From: Candidatus Opimibacter skivensis
GTDB lineage: Bacteria > Bacteroidota > Bacteroidia > Chitinophagales > Saprospiraceae
DNA length: 64,000 bases
NCBI GenBank assembly: GCA_016722045.1
Contig: JADKGY010000001.1
Location: forward strand, 1,612,001 to 1,676,000
Direction of reading: 5' to 3'
The translations under genes were made by a program, and so were the position numbers. This document shows positions 36,499 to 45,803 of this stretch, in pieces. The notes beneath the pieces were generated by a model that saw only the letters and a list, made by a program, of their open reading frames with translations, was not told where the DNA came from and did not search any database. Positions within the stretch are counted from its first letter, which is position 1. Each line of letters starts with the position of its first letter.

Positions 36499-37131
36499 CT
36501 AAATTATCTTATAAATCTCCTGTATTCCTTTAAGCTCTTTTTCAAAATCAATTTCCAGATCAATCAATTTTCCATTTCGGATATCCATCACCCAGCCATG
36601 TACAATAGGATATCCTGTCCTGCCGAATTGTTGCTGCACAGCGGCCGTCTTGATCACATTGATGCACTGTTCCTTTACATTCAATTCCACAAGACGGTCA
36701 AAACGTAAACGGCTGTCTTTGATATCATCTAATTCATCTTTGTGGAGGCGGTATACATCACGGATATTGCGCAACCAAGGATTTAGAATTCCCATATCCT
36801 CCTGGGTCAGGGCCGCTCTTACACCACCGCAATTGTAATGACCGCAGACGATGATGTGTTTGACATACAAAAGCTTAACGGCGTAATTGATGACCGACAT
36901 GACATTGAGATCAATGCTGACGACAAGATTACCAATATTGCGATGCACAAATACTTCTCCGGGCGCCGCGCCCATCATCTCCTCCGCTGTGACACGACTA
37001 TCACTGCAACCGATGTAGAGATATTCAGGATATTGCTCGTTGGCTAATTTTTCAAAGAATAAATGATCCGTAGATCGCTTATCGGCTACCCACTTTTTAT
37101 TATTCTCAAAAATCCTTTCGTACGAAAGCAT
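36499..37131 (-). CDS. Beta-class carbonic anhydrase
   Basis: 210 aa from the likely start MLSYERIFENNKKWVADKR. It interconverts CO2 and bicarbonate in the cytoplasm. Zinc ligands Cys42, His98, Cys101 and the Asp44/Arg46 pair are present in IGCSDSRVTAEEM and VCGHYNCGGVRAA; APGEVFVHRNIGNLV is also diagnostic. An upstream start at 37188 would add 19 residues encoded by low-complexity repeats (LIANCFLL...), and is rejected. Length is normal for the family (about 200-230). Convergent with the DoxX-like gene. Confidence 0.93.
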   Translation of the reverse strand: MLSYERIFENNKKWVADKRSTDHLFFEKLANEQYPEYLYIGCSDSRVTAEEMMGAAPGEVFVHRNIGNLVVSIDLNVMSVINYAVKLLYVKHIIVCGHYNCGGVRAALTQEDMGILNPWLRNIRDVYRLHKDELDDIKDSRLRFDRLVELNVKEQCINVIKTAAVQQQFGRTGYPIVHGWVMDIRNGKLIDLEIDFEKELKGIQEIYKII

Positions 37132-37164
37132 GACAGCTGATATTATTGAAGGCCGGAAAGATAA

Positions 37165-37365
37165 TAAAAAGCAATTGGCAATTAGCAATTAGCAATTGGC
37201 AAAAACAAAAGGCAATTGGTAAAAACCAAAGAGACAAAAATGCAGAGAGCAGAGACCAGAGAGCAACGAGAAGTGTGATCGTTCGCAAATTGCATAATGC
37301 ATATTGCCTATTGACAATTGCTCATTGCTTATTGCCAATTGCTTATTGCTTATTGCTTATTGAAT
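37165..37365. repeat. Short tandem repeats of the CAATTAG / CTTATTG type
   Basis: Units of about 7 bases recur: GCAATTGGCAATTAGCAATTAG from 37170 to 37220, and CATTGCTTATTGCC...TTGCTTATTG from 37310 to 37360. They lie between carbonic anhydrase and the gene whose stop is at 37357, and run into the latter's last codons. No gene in the gap. Confidence 0.65.
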
Positions 37366-38379
37366 TACAGTTATGTAATACATGATAGCTGACGGGTCAT
37401 TAGGGAGATTGGACATGTTTACAAATTTGATTTCAACCATTCCGGGAGCACTTACTCGGGCATATTCAACCATCATTTGTGATAAAGATTCAGATGGCGA
37501 AATCTGAACCGTACCTGTCGTCACCACATTGGGAATGGCAACATCATATGTGTATTCTTCATTTGAAAGCATAACAGGGACATCGATCATACCGGCATAA
37601 CGAATGATCCCCGTGAGAGATGTACCTGACACACCAATTTTGACAGGTCCGTTAGCATTGAGAGATGCTACATTTGCAGCACCGTTGACATCAAGAGAAT
37701 TGACTTTGACATTTCCATTGACATCCAGTTTGGCTGAAGGATTTGTTTTATTAATTCCGACATTTCCGGAAGAATCAATCCGCATACGTTCGGTCATATT
37801 TGTGCCAAAAAATAATGGTTTATTCTCCTGTTGGATTAAGTGTGCATCACCACCTGCCAATGTTATGCCCAGGACTAAACCGTCATTAGTCAATGCACCC
37901 GTGTTTGCGTTGGTTATTTGCAGACGGGTTGTTACAGCCTGGCCACTATTGATATGCAATTGGGTTTTGGGTGCATTTGTACCTATACCAATAGCGCTTC
38001 CAGTGTTGAATAGATAGGATGTTGCTGCCCATTTACTACCGTCCCATTTTAATGTTTCCCCATTGGTTGATCCATTTGAAATAGGAGGAGTCCAGGTGGT
38101 ACCATCAAATGTATAAAAGCCTTTTGGAGAAGATGAATAAGGGGGACTTGACAGATCAGTCTGGAATACTGTCATACCGATGTCATCAGCATAGAGGGTC
38201 AGCATATTTCTTTCCGCGCCTGTCATCCTGGGGAGAAGTAAGCCTTTGGTATGTGATGAAAGCTCGAGGATTGATTTAGAATTGGGTGTGATGGTGCCAA
38301 TTCCAACCTGGGCAAAGAATGGCAAGTGAAAAGCCAATAGCCCTAGCATTAAGGCAAGTTTTTTCATGGGGGGTCGCAA
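37357..38379 (-). CDS. Secreted tail-fibre/adhesin-like protein
   Basis: 340 aa. Signal peptide MKKLALMLGLLAFHLPFFAQ after the first few residues. The start of the mature part, VGIGTITPNSKSILELSS and KGLLLPRMT, and later GIGTNAPKTQLHINSG, RMRIDSSGNVGINKTNPSAKLDVNG, are hallmarks of the Bacteroidota family whose members carry phage-tail-fibre-like beta-helix repeats. The C-terminal domain (YTYDVAIPNVVTTG ... MYYITVIQ) is a beta sandwich; the S74 chaperone and the T9SS end are absent. Role: likely an extracellular or surface protein, partner unknown. Confidence 0.65.
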   Translation of the reverse strand: MRPPMKKLALMLGLLAFHLPFFAQVGIGTITPNSKSILELSSHTKGLLLPRMTGAERNMLTLYADDIGMTVFQTDLSSPPYSSSPKGFYTFDGTTWTPPISNGSTNGETLKWDGSKWAATSYLFNTGSAIGIGTNAPKTQLHINSGQAVTTRLQITNANTGALTNDGLVLGITLAGGDAHLIQQENKPLFFGTNMTERMRIDSSGNVGINKTNPSAKLDVNGNVKVNSLDVNGAANVASLNANGPVKIGVSGTSLTGIIRYAGMIDVPVMLSNEEYTYDVAIPNVVTTGTVQISPSESLSQMMVEYARVSAPGMVEIKFVNMSNLPNDPSAIMYYITVIQ

Positions 38380-38716
38380 TTAGATTGGGATGAATATCGG
38401 CTCTACCGGTTTGGGTACTTATGGTATCACATAAAGCTCATCTTCAATCAATTAAATATTATATAAAAAATTCATTAGTTCCTCGTTCGAATCGCTCGCC
38501 TCCGGGTAAACACAAACCATCGATGCATATTCATGCATTCCTTGTACACAAATCCATCAATGGTCAGATATTTTTTATCCGGCGTTTGGTGTTCCCGCTC
38601 GGATGGAAAGAGCAGTGTCTAAGGTAATACTATTCCTTAGGATTAGATCTTTTCTACTGAATTGAAAATCTTAATTCAACTGATCAGATAAAATGGAATT
38701 TTTCTAAAAAAAGTTG
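38380..38716. other. Intergenic gap
   Basis: No gene, repeat or structure that I can support in 38380-38716. A plus-strand frame of 68 residues at 38421-38627 lacks family features and is not called. Confidence 0.5.
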
Positions 38717-39598
38717 TCAGGTGATTGGTGCCGGAGGCTCTGATTTCCTGATCTGGCGGTCATGAACCGGCATTTCAATACCTTCCCTATCAAATGCTTC
38801 TTTAATCCGCTTCCGAAGTTCCCCCGTCACCTGCCATTGTTTGAGCGATTGTGTTTCACCGACTATTTTGACCAGAATCGCGGTATCTGTAAAGTCGTCG
38901 ACCCTTAAAAACTGAGGGGCCTTAATAATCAGATCCTTCCATGTCAGATCTTCGGCTAACTCCATTCCTACCCGATTGACAGTTTCAATGACATGATCAA
39001 GATTAGATGCATAGACAATCGGAATATCGAGATTGACACGAGCAAATGATTTTGAAAAATTGGCTACTTTTTTTACCTCCCCGTGTGGAACATGATGTAC
39101 TGTACCATCCATATCCCTTAGAGTGGTGATACGCAATCCTATATCTTCAACCTTACCGGACGTACCATCGAAATTGACGACATCGCCTATCCTGTATTGA
39201 TTTTCAAAAATGATAAAGAAGCCGGAAATAATATCCCGGACAAGGTATTGACCACCGAAGCCCAGGGCAATTCCGAATATGCCCGCTCCCGCCAGCATAG
39301 GACCTATAGGTATCCCCATTTCCTGAAGAGACATCATCACGAACAGCCCAAGCAATGCAAAATTGATCACTAATACACAGACACGTATTAAAGTGTCTTC
39401 ACGCATTTTTTCATCTTGTGCAGTTGGATTTCGTTCATCTTGTTTAACGGATATTCTGATCACCCTGGCAATAAACCGCCTTGCAATAGCCCGCAGGAGG
39501 TATGCCCCTATGAGATAGAACAGGATCTTTACTCCATGACTGAGTAGCCAGGGACTGAGCTCATACATAAATGCTTGGATGGATTCTCTCATACTCAA
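38717..39598 (-). CDS. MscS-type mechanosensitive channel
   Basis: 293 aa, intact. Three membrane segments (PWLLSHGVKILFYLIGAYLLRA; INFALLGLFVMMS; ending with the pore helix). The pore signature is GPMLAGAGIFGIALGFGGQYLVRDIISGF, followed by the beta domain (FENQYRIGDVVNFDGTSGKVEDIGLRIT; the V/G-D-V-V and S-G-x-V-E-x-I pattern) and GEVKKVANFSK. It opens under membrane tension to release solutes at hypo-osmotic shock, in the cytoplasmic membrane. Length is the usual for the small MscS group (286 aa in E. coli). Stands alone; the next gene downstream is the fibre-like gene. Confidence 0.92.
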   Translation of the reverse strand: MSMRESIQAFMYELSPWLLSHGVKILFYLIGAYLLRAIARRFIARVIRISVKQDERNPTAQDEKMREDTLIRVCVLVINFALLGLFVMMSLQEMGIPIGPMLAGAGIFGIALGFGGQYLVRDIISGFFIIFENQYRIGDVVNFDGTSGKVEDIGLRITTLRDMDGTVHHVPHGEVKKVANFSKSFARVNLDIPIVYASNLDHVIETVNRVGMELAEDLTWKDLIIKAPQFLRVDDFTDTAILVKIVGETQSLKQWQVTGELRKRIKEAFDREGIEMPVHDRQIRKSEPPAPIT

Positions 39599-39708
39599 AA
39601 TTCATTTTCAGGAGAGGCCAAAGTATATTTTTAATTTAACATTGCTAAAATTAATAACATTGAAGCCATCGGGAAAGAAGAAGAGAAATGCTCACTTATA
39701 AATAAAAA

Positions 39709-39736
39709 AGCCTGCGTAAATCATTTACACAGGCTT
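39709..39736 (-). terminator. Intrinsic terminator after the T9SS protein
   Basis: On the minus strand AAGCCTGTGTAAAT pairs with ATTTACGCAGGCTT over 14 bases with one G-T pair, and is followed by a T-rich run. It lies 72 bases below the stop of the gene at 39808. Confidence 0.75.
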
Positions 39737-39807
39737 CGCAATACTCGTATTTTTTCACGACCGTATTCGACCTTATTAGGATATGTCGACTGTCATCCCT
39801 TACATTA

Positions 39808-41271
39808 TTATTGAACCACTACCTTTCGAGTCACTATTTTCTTACCGTCACGTATTGAAATCAGGTAGATCCCTTTTCCATAATCCGCTAAATTGATTTC
39901 GACTGATGTTTGCCCTTTGCCTTCATCGACTGAAAACATACGTTCACCTAGTAAATTATAAACCACCAAATCCTGAAAATCTTCTTTACTGCTTATCATG
40001 AACTTTCCGCTACTCGGATTTGGAGAAACTGTGATGTTGAGATTATTATCCGGAACATCATGGGTTCCCGTTATCGTATGAAAAAAGTTAAATGTGCTGT
40101 CTCCGGTTGTTACAATGACTCCGTCAGCATTAAATTGACGGCTTGAATAACTTTCAAGAAAGTTGTTTTCCCCATACGTATTGAATGATAATGTGGAATT
40201 AATCCAGGAACCGTTCCAGTTTTCAAATAAGTACTTTAACACCTGGTGATTTCCATTATAAGTATAGGTGCCCCTTGCTGAATTTTCCCAATTGGTGACA
40301 TTCCAATCCTGAAATAAAACATTCGTCAGATCATTACCGGCATTGTAGGTAGAAATACTATTACTATAATTCACCCATTTCGTAGCATCCCAGTATTGGA
40401 ATAACTGAGTGATCTGATTATTGTTAGCATCATACGTATTCGTATACAATCCGGTATCCTCCCAATCCAAAATGGTTGCATTCCAGTTTTGATATTTATA
40501 AGTAAGCTGGTTATTATTGGCATCATAGGTGGCAGAGTACCGGTTTGAATTATCCCAGGTACCGTCCAAGTCATTCCAGAGTTGATAAATTTCACTGATA
40601 AAGTTTTTGTTTGCATCATAGCTATACGTGGACAGATCATAATTATCCCAACTGGTCCCATTCCAATTCTGGCTTAATTGACTGATCAGATTATTATTTC
40701 CATCATACATATAAATGTAACCGGATGAATTAACCCACGCAGTGCCGCTCCATAGCTGGAATACATCGCTGGTCTGGTTATTATTAGCATCATAGGTATA
40801 GACATCCTGAAATATATTTTGAAAGAAAGTGCCATTCCAACCCTTATACGTAGTCGAAAGCTCATTGTTATTAGCGTCATAAACAATGTTGTATTGGGCT
40901 GAATTTACCCAATTCCCTGCGTCTAAATTCTGATAGGTATAACTAGTAGGTAAGCCGTCCATATTATACAGGATATTGATAGCTTTTGTCATAAGCTGCC
41001 ATTTGGTGGCAAAAGAATCCCATTGCCATACATAAATGCTATCATAAACCTGGATATCGGTGAACAATTCCCTTGTCTGGCGTTCGAGTTCTTTTGCAAA
41101 TGCTCTGTCAGGATGCAATTCATTTTTCCTGATGTCTGCTTCATGCAACCTTATAGGGGCGCTATAAAATACACTTGATTTCGGATTGTGCGGAATAGGA
41201 TGTACCGGAGTAGTCTGTCCAAATATGCTAATAGAAAAAGTGAGAGCAAAAAATAGTAATGTTGTTTTCAT
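39808..41271 (-). CDS. T9SS surface protein with WNGT-like repeats
   Basis: 487 aa from the start MKTTLLFFALTFSISIFGQTTP (a signal peptide); the same frame extends 22 residues upstream without a signal-like start. The body is about 13 repeats of some 26 residues with the pattern YTYDANNNQ, then W-x-G-x-x-W-N-S, resembling YD/RHS-type or DUF3836-like repeats. It ends in a T9SS sorting domain (VSPNPSSGKFMISSKEDF, LVVYNLLGERMFSVD, KGIYLISIRDGKKIVTRKVVVQ). The intrinsic terminator at 39709-39736 follows. Role: extracellular binding or structural protein; ligand unknown. Confidence 0.75.
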   Translation of the reverse strand: MKTTLLFFALTFSISIFGQTTPVHPIPHNPKSSVFYSAPIRLHEADIRKNELHPDRAFAKELERQTRELFTDIQVYDSIYVWQWDSFATKWQLMTKAINILYNMDGLPTSYTYQNLDAGNWVNSAQYNIVYDANNNELSTTYKGWNGTFFQNIFQDVYTYDANNNQTSDVFQLWSGTAWVNSSGYIYMYDGNNNLISQLSQNWNGTSWDNYDLSTYSYDANKNFISEIYQLWNDLDGTWDNSNRYSATYDANNNQLTYKYQNWNATILDWEDTGLYTNTYDANNNQITQLFQYWDATKWVNYSNSISTYNAGNDLTNVLFQDWNVTNWENSARGTYTYNGNHQVLKYLFENWNGSWINSTLSFNTYGENNFLESYSSRQFNADGVIVTTGDSTFNFFHTITGTHDVPDNNLNITVSPNPSSGKFMISSKEDFQDLVVYNLLGERMFSVDEGKGQTSVEINLADYGKGIYLISIRDGKKIVTRKVVVQ

Positions 41272-41616
41272 TTTATTTAGGTTTAATTTTTCCAGATATA
41301 AGACTTCGTGTATTCCGTAGCTTTTTCTATTCCTCAAATATTCTGGCAGGATTCAAAAATTTCTTGGGAATCCTGACTGGCAGGCACTAGAAAAAGATCT
41401 TACGACAAATAAATTTAATAACATTTTATTAAATTAAATTGACCACCAATAGCTGAACGTCGGTTTAACTTTATATTATGATTTAAAGGTACAGTTCTTT
41501 CAATCCGATCCGCCAAAATTCATTTTCCGGTGATTCTTTTCCCGGGCAAAATGATCAGATCCTTCGAATTGAAATTAACATCCGCCAGTTGTCCAGACAT
41601 CATATAGCCGACACCT

Positions 41617-42651
41617 CTACGTGGATATCTCCCTCTGTTTGACAATAAATTCGCTGGAATAAATTTTTAACAAAAGAATAAACAGTGAAATGAGTAAGGG
41701 TCCGAAAATGAGACCGATGAATCCAAACAAATTTATCCCGATAATAACACCGAACACCGTAATGAGAGGATGTACATTCCCGATTTTTCTTGCGATTGTA
41801 AATCGTAAGACATTATCAACCAATCCGATCACGCCAAATCCATAGATCAACATAAATACGCCCTGCCATATCTGATCATTTGCAAAGAAAATAATAGCCA
41901 ATGGCACATACGCAAACGCCGCACCGATGACCGGCAGCATGGCCGTAAAACAGGTAATGACAAACCAAAACCAGGGCTCCTTTACACCTATAATTAGGTA
42001 TCCGATGAGAGCTACAATCCCCTGTAAAAAAGCAATCACAGGAATACCAATAGCATTGCTGATCACCATGTTGTGCACTTCGTAACCGAGCATATTGACA
42101 TTTGTATTCTTCAGCGGGATATATTCATAAATATCATGCTCCATTTTGCGACCGTTGACCAGCATAAAATAAAGAATGAAGTACATGAAAAATAATGTAG
42201 CTAATGTGTTGAATGTGGCGCTGAGCAATTGCTGAGTCGTACGGGCGACAAAATTACCTAATGAACTTATATTCTCCTGGCTGATGAGTTCATAACCCAA
42301 TTGACCTTCTACACGGGTAATAAGTGTTTGTAACGCTCCAACTAACTCATCGGAATGCTGTATAGCATAGGTAACTTTTGATGACATCATGCTGACTAAA
42401 CCACCGATCGGGATCATGATGACGATAAGGGACAACAACATAAGCAATGCGGCTGCCAATGGCTTCGGCCAGTGTTTTATCATGACCAGGTACAGCATCA
42501 CTTTACGCATGATGATATAGAGCGTGATTGCGCCCAGGAATCCGGGTACAAAAACGGATAGTTCCCTGGCCAGCAATACACCAAGCAAAAGCAGGCATAA
42601 AAGAAAAAAGATCTGTCTTATCCTGTTTTGAGGTATATATAACTCTTCCAT
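41617..42651 (-). CDS. AI-2E family (PerM-like) transporter
   Basis: 344 aa with seven to eight membrane segments. Family features: VFVPGFLGAITLYIIMRKV near the start, LIVIMIPIGGLVSMMSSKV, the C-terminal part with GLIGYLIIGVKEPWFWFVITCFTAMLPVIGAAFAYVPLAIIFF, and the GLVDNVLRFTIARKIGNVHPLITVFGVIIG motif. The family includes the putative quorum-signal exporter TqsA and Na+/H+ antiporter-like members; the substrate is not known here. Cytoplasmic membrane. Stands alone between two unrelated genes. Confidence 0.85.
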   Translation of the reverse strand: MEELYIPQNRIRQIFFLLCLLLLGVLLARELSVFVPGFLGAITLYIIMRKVMLYLVMIKHWPKPLAAALLMLLSLIVIMIPIGGLVSMMSSKVTYAIQHSDELVGALQTLITRVEGQLGYELISQENISSLGNFVARTTQQLLSATFNTLATLFFMYFILYFMLVNGRKMEHDIYEYIPLKNTNVNMLGYEVHNMVISNAIGIPVIAFLQGIVALIGYLIIGVKEPWFWFVITCFTAMLPVIGAAFAYVPLAIIFFANDQIWQGVFMLIYGFGVIGLVDNVLRFTIARKIGNVHPLITVFGVIIGINLFGFIGLIFGPLLISLFILLLKIYSSEFIVKQREIST

Positions 42652-42773
42652 AAAAATCGATATGCCTTAAAGATAAAAAATAGGTTTGCAAATGATATTA
42701 CCGCAGTTTAACTGATACAATATTATTTTTACAATTATCCATTTGTATGATTTAGACGAAAAGCTACAGTCTT

Positions 42774-43319
42774 TTATTTATCAAAACACGCTGCTCTTAA
42801 CAATTGCATATACTGCAAGCCCTTTTGATTTGCATATGCTATATTTCGTTGAGGAATCCCATCAGGATCAGGAAAATTCTCAATAGTCCTTGTAATGCTT
42901 TCTTCCCGCAAAATATGCAACATAGGATATACAGAACGATTTGTATAATTCGCCGGGTCATCATCCCTGGAATCTGCAAAACGATAATCCGGATGAAAGC
43001 TGGCTATCTGGTAGACGCCATCATATCCTTGCAGGGAAATGAATTCCTCGGCTATTCTGACAAGATCAAGGTAGGATACGAAATCGGAGAAATCGAAAGG
43101 CAAAATAATGAGGGTCGTTTCTATATTTTCAGATTCATCAAGTAATTTCAATTCCCTTGCCACGGCCTCCAGGGTGGCTTCAACAGTTGTATTTGGCAAG
43201 ACTACAAACCGTACACTTTTCCTTTGCATGGCCTTGGCTGCAAACGGACAAAAATTGCATCCGATGACCACGGATTTTATCCATGCTATGGTTTGAGAAA
43301 CTACAACCTCGTCCGTCAA
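42774..43319 (-). CDS. DUF1415 family protein
   Basis: 181 aa, intact. Matches DUF1415: TIAWIKSVVIGCNFCPFAAKAM near the start, an alpha/beta middle with LIILPFDFSDFVSYLDLVRIAEEFI, the middle block YQIASFHPDYRFADSRDDDPANYTNRSVYPMLHILRE, and NFPDPDGIPQRNIAY. Cys pair C-N-F-C at about residues 21-24 and the R-F-A-D... block are conserved in this family, whose function is unknown. Cytoplasmic. No operon partner is evident. Confidence 0.8.
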   Translation of the reverse strand: MTDEVVVSQTIAWIKSVVIGCNFCPFAAKAMQRKSVRFVVLPNTTVEATLEAVARELKLLDESENIETTLIILPFDFSDFVSYLDLVRIAEEFISLQGYDGVYQIASFHPDYRFADSRDDDPANYTNRSVYPMLHILREESITRTIENFPDPDGIPQRNIAYANQKGLQYMQLLRAACFDK

Positions 43320-43395
43320 GGAAACAATATTTTATAGTGTGGAATGAATGTGAAAGGCCAATAGAGAAATTGATTCATTAACATCTTTGGACCCT

Positions 43396-43959
43396 TTACT
43401 TTTTTGCTTTCATCTGTTTCAGCACATCTTTCGCATTATTACAGTAATACAGATGTGGTTCATCTGCAATGGCATTTAGTTCAGGAACGATTTCCTCTTG
43501 CGGCCGATTCAGGAACATCTTTGTCAAAATCCTATACCATCCTGTTTGCTGTACATATTCCCCGTTGTTCAATCCCTGGGTGTTGAATAAAGCAAGGGCT
43601 TTATCATATTCCCTATTCCCTATTAAGGCATGGGCAGTGTAATAGACTATCCGGTTATGTAATGGATGAGTTTCCGGTATCTGGTTGAAAGCTGTTATTG
43701 CTTTGTCCCAATTTTTATGGGCATAGGCATCCATCCCGATCTGGTATAGGGAATCCTCAGCCGAAGGCTTAGAGGGGAGATTCTGGGCCATGGGTGCTTT
43801 ATAAATTTTACCTGCGAGCTGCTGTAAGCCTGATGTATGGTCCATCTTGCAGGAAAGACAAGCGAGCACTAGCATACTGATCGCTATCGGTATGCAGACG
43901 ATCAGATTTCGATTTCGCGGGTAAGGCACTCCTGAAACTGAAGATATTTCATTGCACAT
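43396..43959 (-). CDS. TPR-like lipoprotein or membrane-anchored protein
   Basis: 187 aa. A hydrophobic stretch (LIVCIPIAISMLVLACLSCK) followed by Cys gives a lipoprotein or single-anchor signal. The rest has TPR-type helices: DSLYQIGMDAYAHKNWDKAITAFNQIPETHP and IVYYTAHALIGNREYDKALALFNTQ, ending YCNNAKDVLKQMKAKK. No catalytic motif. Role probably protein-protein interaction at the cell envelope. Its gene is next to the bestrophin-like gene with a 38-base gap. Confidence 0.65.
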   Translation of the reverse strand: MCNEISSVSGVPYPRNRNLIVCIPIAISMLVLACLSCKMDHTSGLQQLAGKIYKAPMAQNLPSKPSAEDSLYQIGMDAYAHKNWDKAITAFNQIPETHPLHNRIVYYTAHALIGNREYDKALALFNTQGLNNGEYVQQTGWYRILTKMFLNRPQEEIVPELNAIADEPHLYYCNNAKDVLKQMKAKK

Positions 43960-43996
43960 GATTTCTAATTTATACCGGCAAGGTAGGTTTTGTATT

Positions 43997-44773
43997 CTAA
44001 ACTAAATTTCTTTTCGCCCGCTGCTCATATTCAATCAATGGAAACAAATCGATATCCGCAGCCCGTATTTTTCCATCTAACGGATATTCAAACGGATGGT
44101 CAATATCTTTGATGAGGCTAACCATATATACATAGATCTGCGTGATGAAACCTACGAGAATAATACTGATAATCACATTTTCAAAACGAGTAATCATCAA
44201 TAATCCGATAATCAATAAAGTCATCACTTCAAGAAATGCGTATCCTGTGGAAATAAAGTTTGTCCGCTTGATCACAGTGGCCCTGGCAAATAATTTCCGG
44301 AGATTGGTCTGTTCGCGCTTTACCCATGATGTAGTTGACCCCATGCGGGTTTTTTCTACCCACAATGCTACAGATGTTATTTCATCGATCTTTTTATAGA
44401 CCACTTCTTCACTTTCCTGGTGAGTAAAATAAGCGATGATCGATCTTGTGACCTCATAGATTTGATTTTTCTGCGCTAAAAGATCAAAATTCGGATTAAA
44501 CCCATAAGCCAACACCACAGTATCATAAATACTCTCTATAGTAGAAGCCATCTCCGCCGGAATTTTTTCGCTCTCTTTATAATCTGCAAGGGTCCCCGCC
44601 AGCATAAATCCAACTAAAAATATCCCCCCTGTAAACACCAGTCCAGTTTCTGAAAAACTAACAAGTCCATCAAAATGTAACCATTGAACAATACCAATTT
44701 TCAAAAACACTACTACGGCGGTAATGGGAAATGTCAATAACATCAGTCTCCATTTCACCAGATTGATTGTCAT
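43997..44773 (-). CDS. Bestrophin-like membrane protein, paralogue 1
   Basis: 258 aa. Two N-terminal membrane segments (LMLLTFPITAVVVFLKIGIV; TGLVFTGGIFLVGFMLAGTLADY), then the family string DYKESEKIPAEMASTIE, a long helical region, and a membrane segment pair near the C-terminus (LEVMTLLIIGLLMITRF; IISIILVGFITQIYVYMVSL) followed by IDHPFEY. The pattern matches bestrophin-like/DUF4239 proteins, possible anion channels. The second paralogue, at 44891-45664, is about 60% alike and in tandem. It is separated from it by the heptamer repeats and long hairpin at 44774-44896. Confidence 0.6.
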   Translation of the reverse strand: MTINLVKWRLMLLTFPITAVVVFLKIGIVQWLHFDGLVSFSETGLVFTGGIFLVGFMLAGTLADYKESEKIPAEMASTIESIYDTVVLAYGFNPNFDLLAQKNQIYEVTRSIIAYFTHQESEEVVYKKIDEITSVALWVEKTRMGSTTSWVKREQTNLRKLFARATVIKRTNFISTGYAFLEVMTLLIIGLLMITRFENVIISIILVGFITQIYVYMVSLIKDIDHPFEYPLDGKIRAADIDLFPLIEYEQRAKRNLV

Positions 44774-44834
44774 ATTTACGATTTACGATTTACGATTTAC
44801 GATTTACGATTTACGATTTACGATTTACGATTTA
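44774..44834. repeat. Heptanucleotide tandem repeat (ATTTACG)n
   Basis: About eight and a half copies of ATTTACG directly upstream of the start of the first bestrophin-like gene (44773). It runs straight into the left arm of the long hairpin. Confidence 0.85.
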
Positions 44835-44896
44835 GAAAGGAAGAAGAAGTTATCCGTAGTTTGAAACTACGGATAACTTCTTCTTCCTTTCTAAAT
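44830..44896. terminator. Very long perfect hairpin between two paralogues
   Basis: Arms 44830-44862 and 44864-44896 are perfect inverses (33 bases each) around a single base at 44863. The arms are purine-rich on one side (TTTAGAAAGGAAGAAGAAGT then TATCCGTAGTTT). The right arm covers the last codons and stop (44891) of the upstream paralogue, so it may end that transcript or insulate the two genes. It is far longer than an ordinary terminator stem and lacks a proper loop; a recombination origin is possible. Confidence 0.75.
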
Positions 44897-45664
44897 TCTG
44901 CTTTTTGCCCGTTGATCATACTGCATGAGTGGATTTAGATCAATGTCTGCCTCTATGGCTTTACCTGACTTCGTATATTCAAACGGATCATCTTCATCAC
45001 GTATCAGCCGGATCATATAAATAAAGATCTGTGAAATAAAGGATATAATGATGATGGCGGTCGTTTCGTTTTCAAATTTAGCCACAAGTAAAAGACAAAT
45101 GATGACAAAAGTAAGAACTTCAAGGAGTGCATAACCCGGTGCGAGGAAACTTGTCTTTTCGATGACAGTGGCGCGGGTGAATAATTTTCTCAGGTTGTGC
45201 TGCTCATTGCTGACTCGGGAAGTTATCTGTCCAACACCTGCTTTCTCCATCGAAAGCGCAATGTCTGAGATGCTGCTGATCTTTGTAAAAACTTCGTCTT
45301 CTGTACTTTTATGTTCGAACCAATTGATGATGGATTCAGTCACTTCATTTAAGTGCCGGCGCACCATAGTAAGATCATATCCCCCTTTTAACCCATGACC
45401 AAGGCCAATCGTATCTTCGATCGTCTCAATCGTACAGGCCATTTCTGCAGGTATCTTTTCACTTTCTTTATAATCCGCTATCGTTCCGGCCAGCATGAAT
45501 CCGATCAGGAATATTCCTCCGGTCACCACAATCCCCACTTCACTAAACTTCACAAGGCCATCATAATGTAGTCCATATACGATACCAAACTTGATCAGAA
45601 GTATAACTAATGTGATGGGAAGCGTGGTGAGCATCAGTTTCCATTTGATCAGGTTGAATTTCAT
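44891..45664 (-). CDS. Bestrophin-like membrane protein, paralogue 2
   Basis: 257 aa with the same plan as 43997-44773: membrane segments at MLTTLPITLVILLIKFGIV and VGIVVTGGIFLIGFMLAGTIADY, DYKESEKIPAEMACTIE, helical middle (WFEHKSTEDEVFTKISS), ALLEVLTFVIICLLLVAKFE, IISFISQIFIYMIRLIRDEDDPFEY, and the end MQYDQRAKSRI. The conserved DYKESEKIPAEM in both indicates the functional core. Divergence between the paralogues is distributed along the length, so duplication is old. Followed by the long hairpin. Possible anion channel; inferred from family only. Confidence 0.6.
   Translation of the reverse strand: MKFNLIKWKLMLTTLPITLVILLIKFGIVYGLHYDGLVKFSEVGIVVTGGIFLIGFMLAGTIADYKESEKIPAEMACTIETIEDTIGLGHGLKGGYDLTMVRRHLNEVTESIINWFEHKSTEDEVFTKISSISDIALSMEKAGVGQITSRVSNEQHNLRKLFTRATVIEKTSFLAPGYALLEVLTFVIICLLLVAKFENETTAIIIISFISQIFIYMIRLIRDEDDPFEYTKSGKAIEADIDLNPLMQYDQRAKSRI

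Positions 45665-45803
<139 letters not shown>

Noticed and set aside
37132..37188. Nineteen-residue upstream extension of carbonic anhydrase
   Set aside because: Encoded by low-complexity repeats; the family starts at MLSYERIF.
38421..38627. Plus-strand 68-aa frame
   Set aside because: No start signal, domain or neighbour support.
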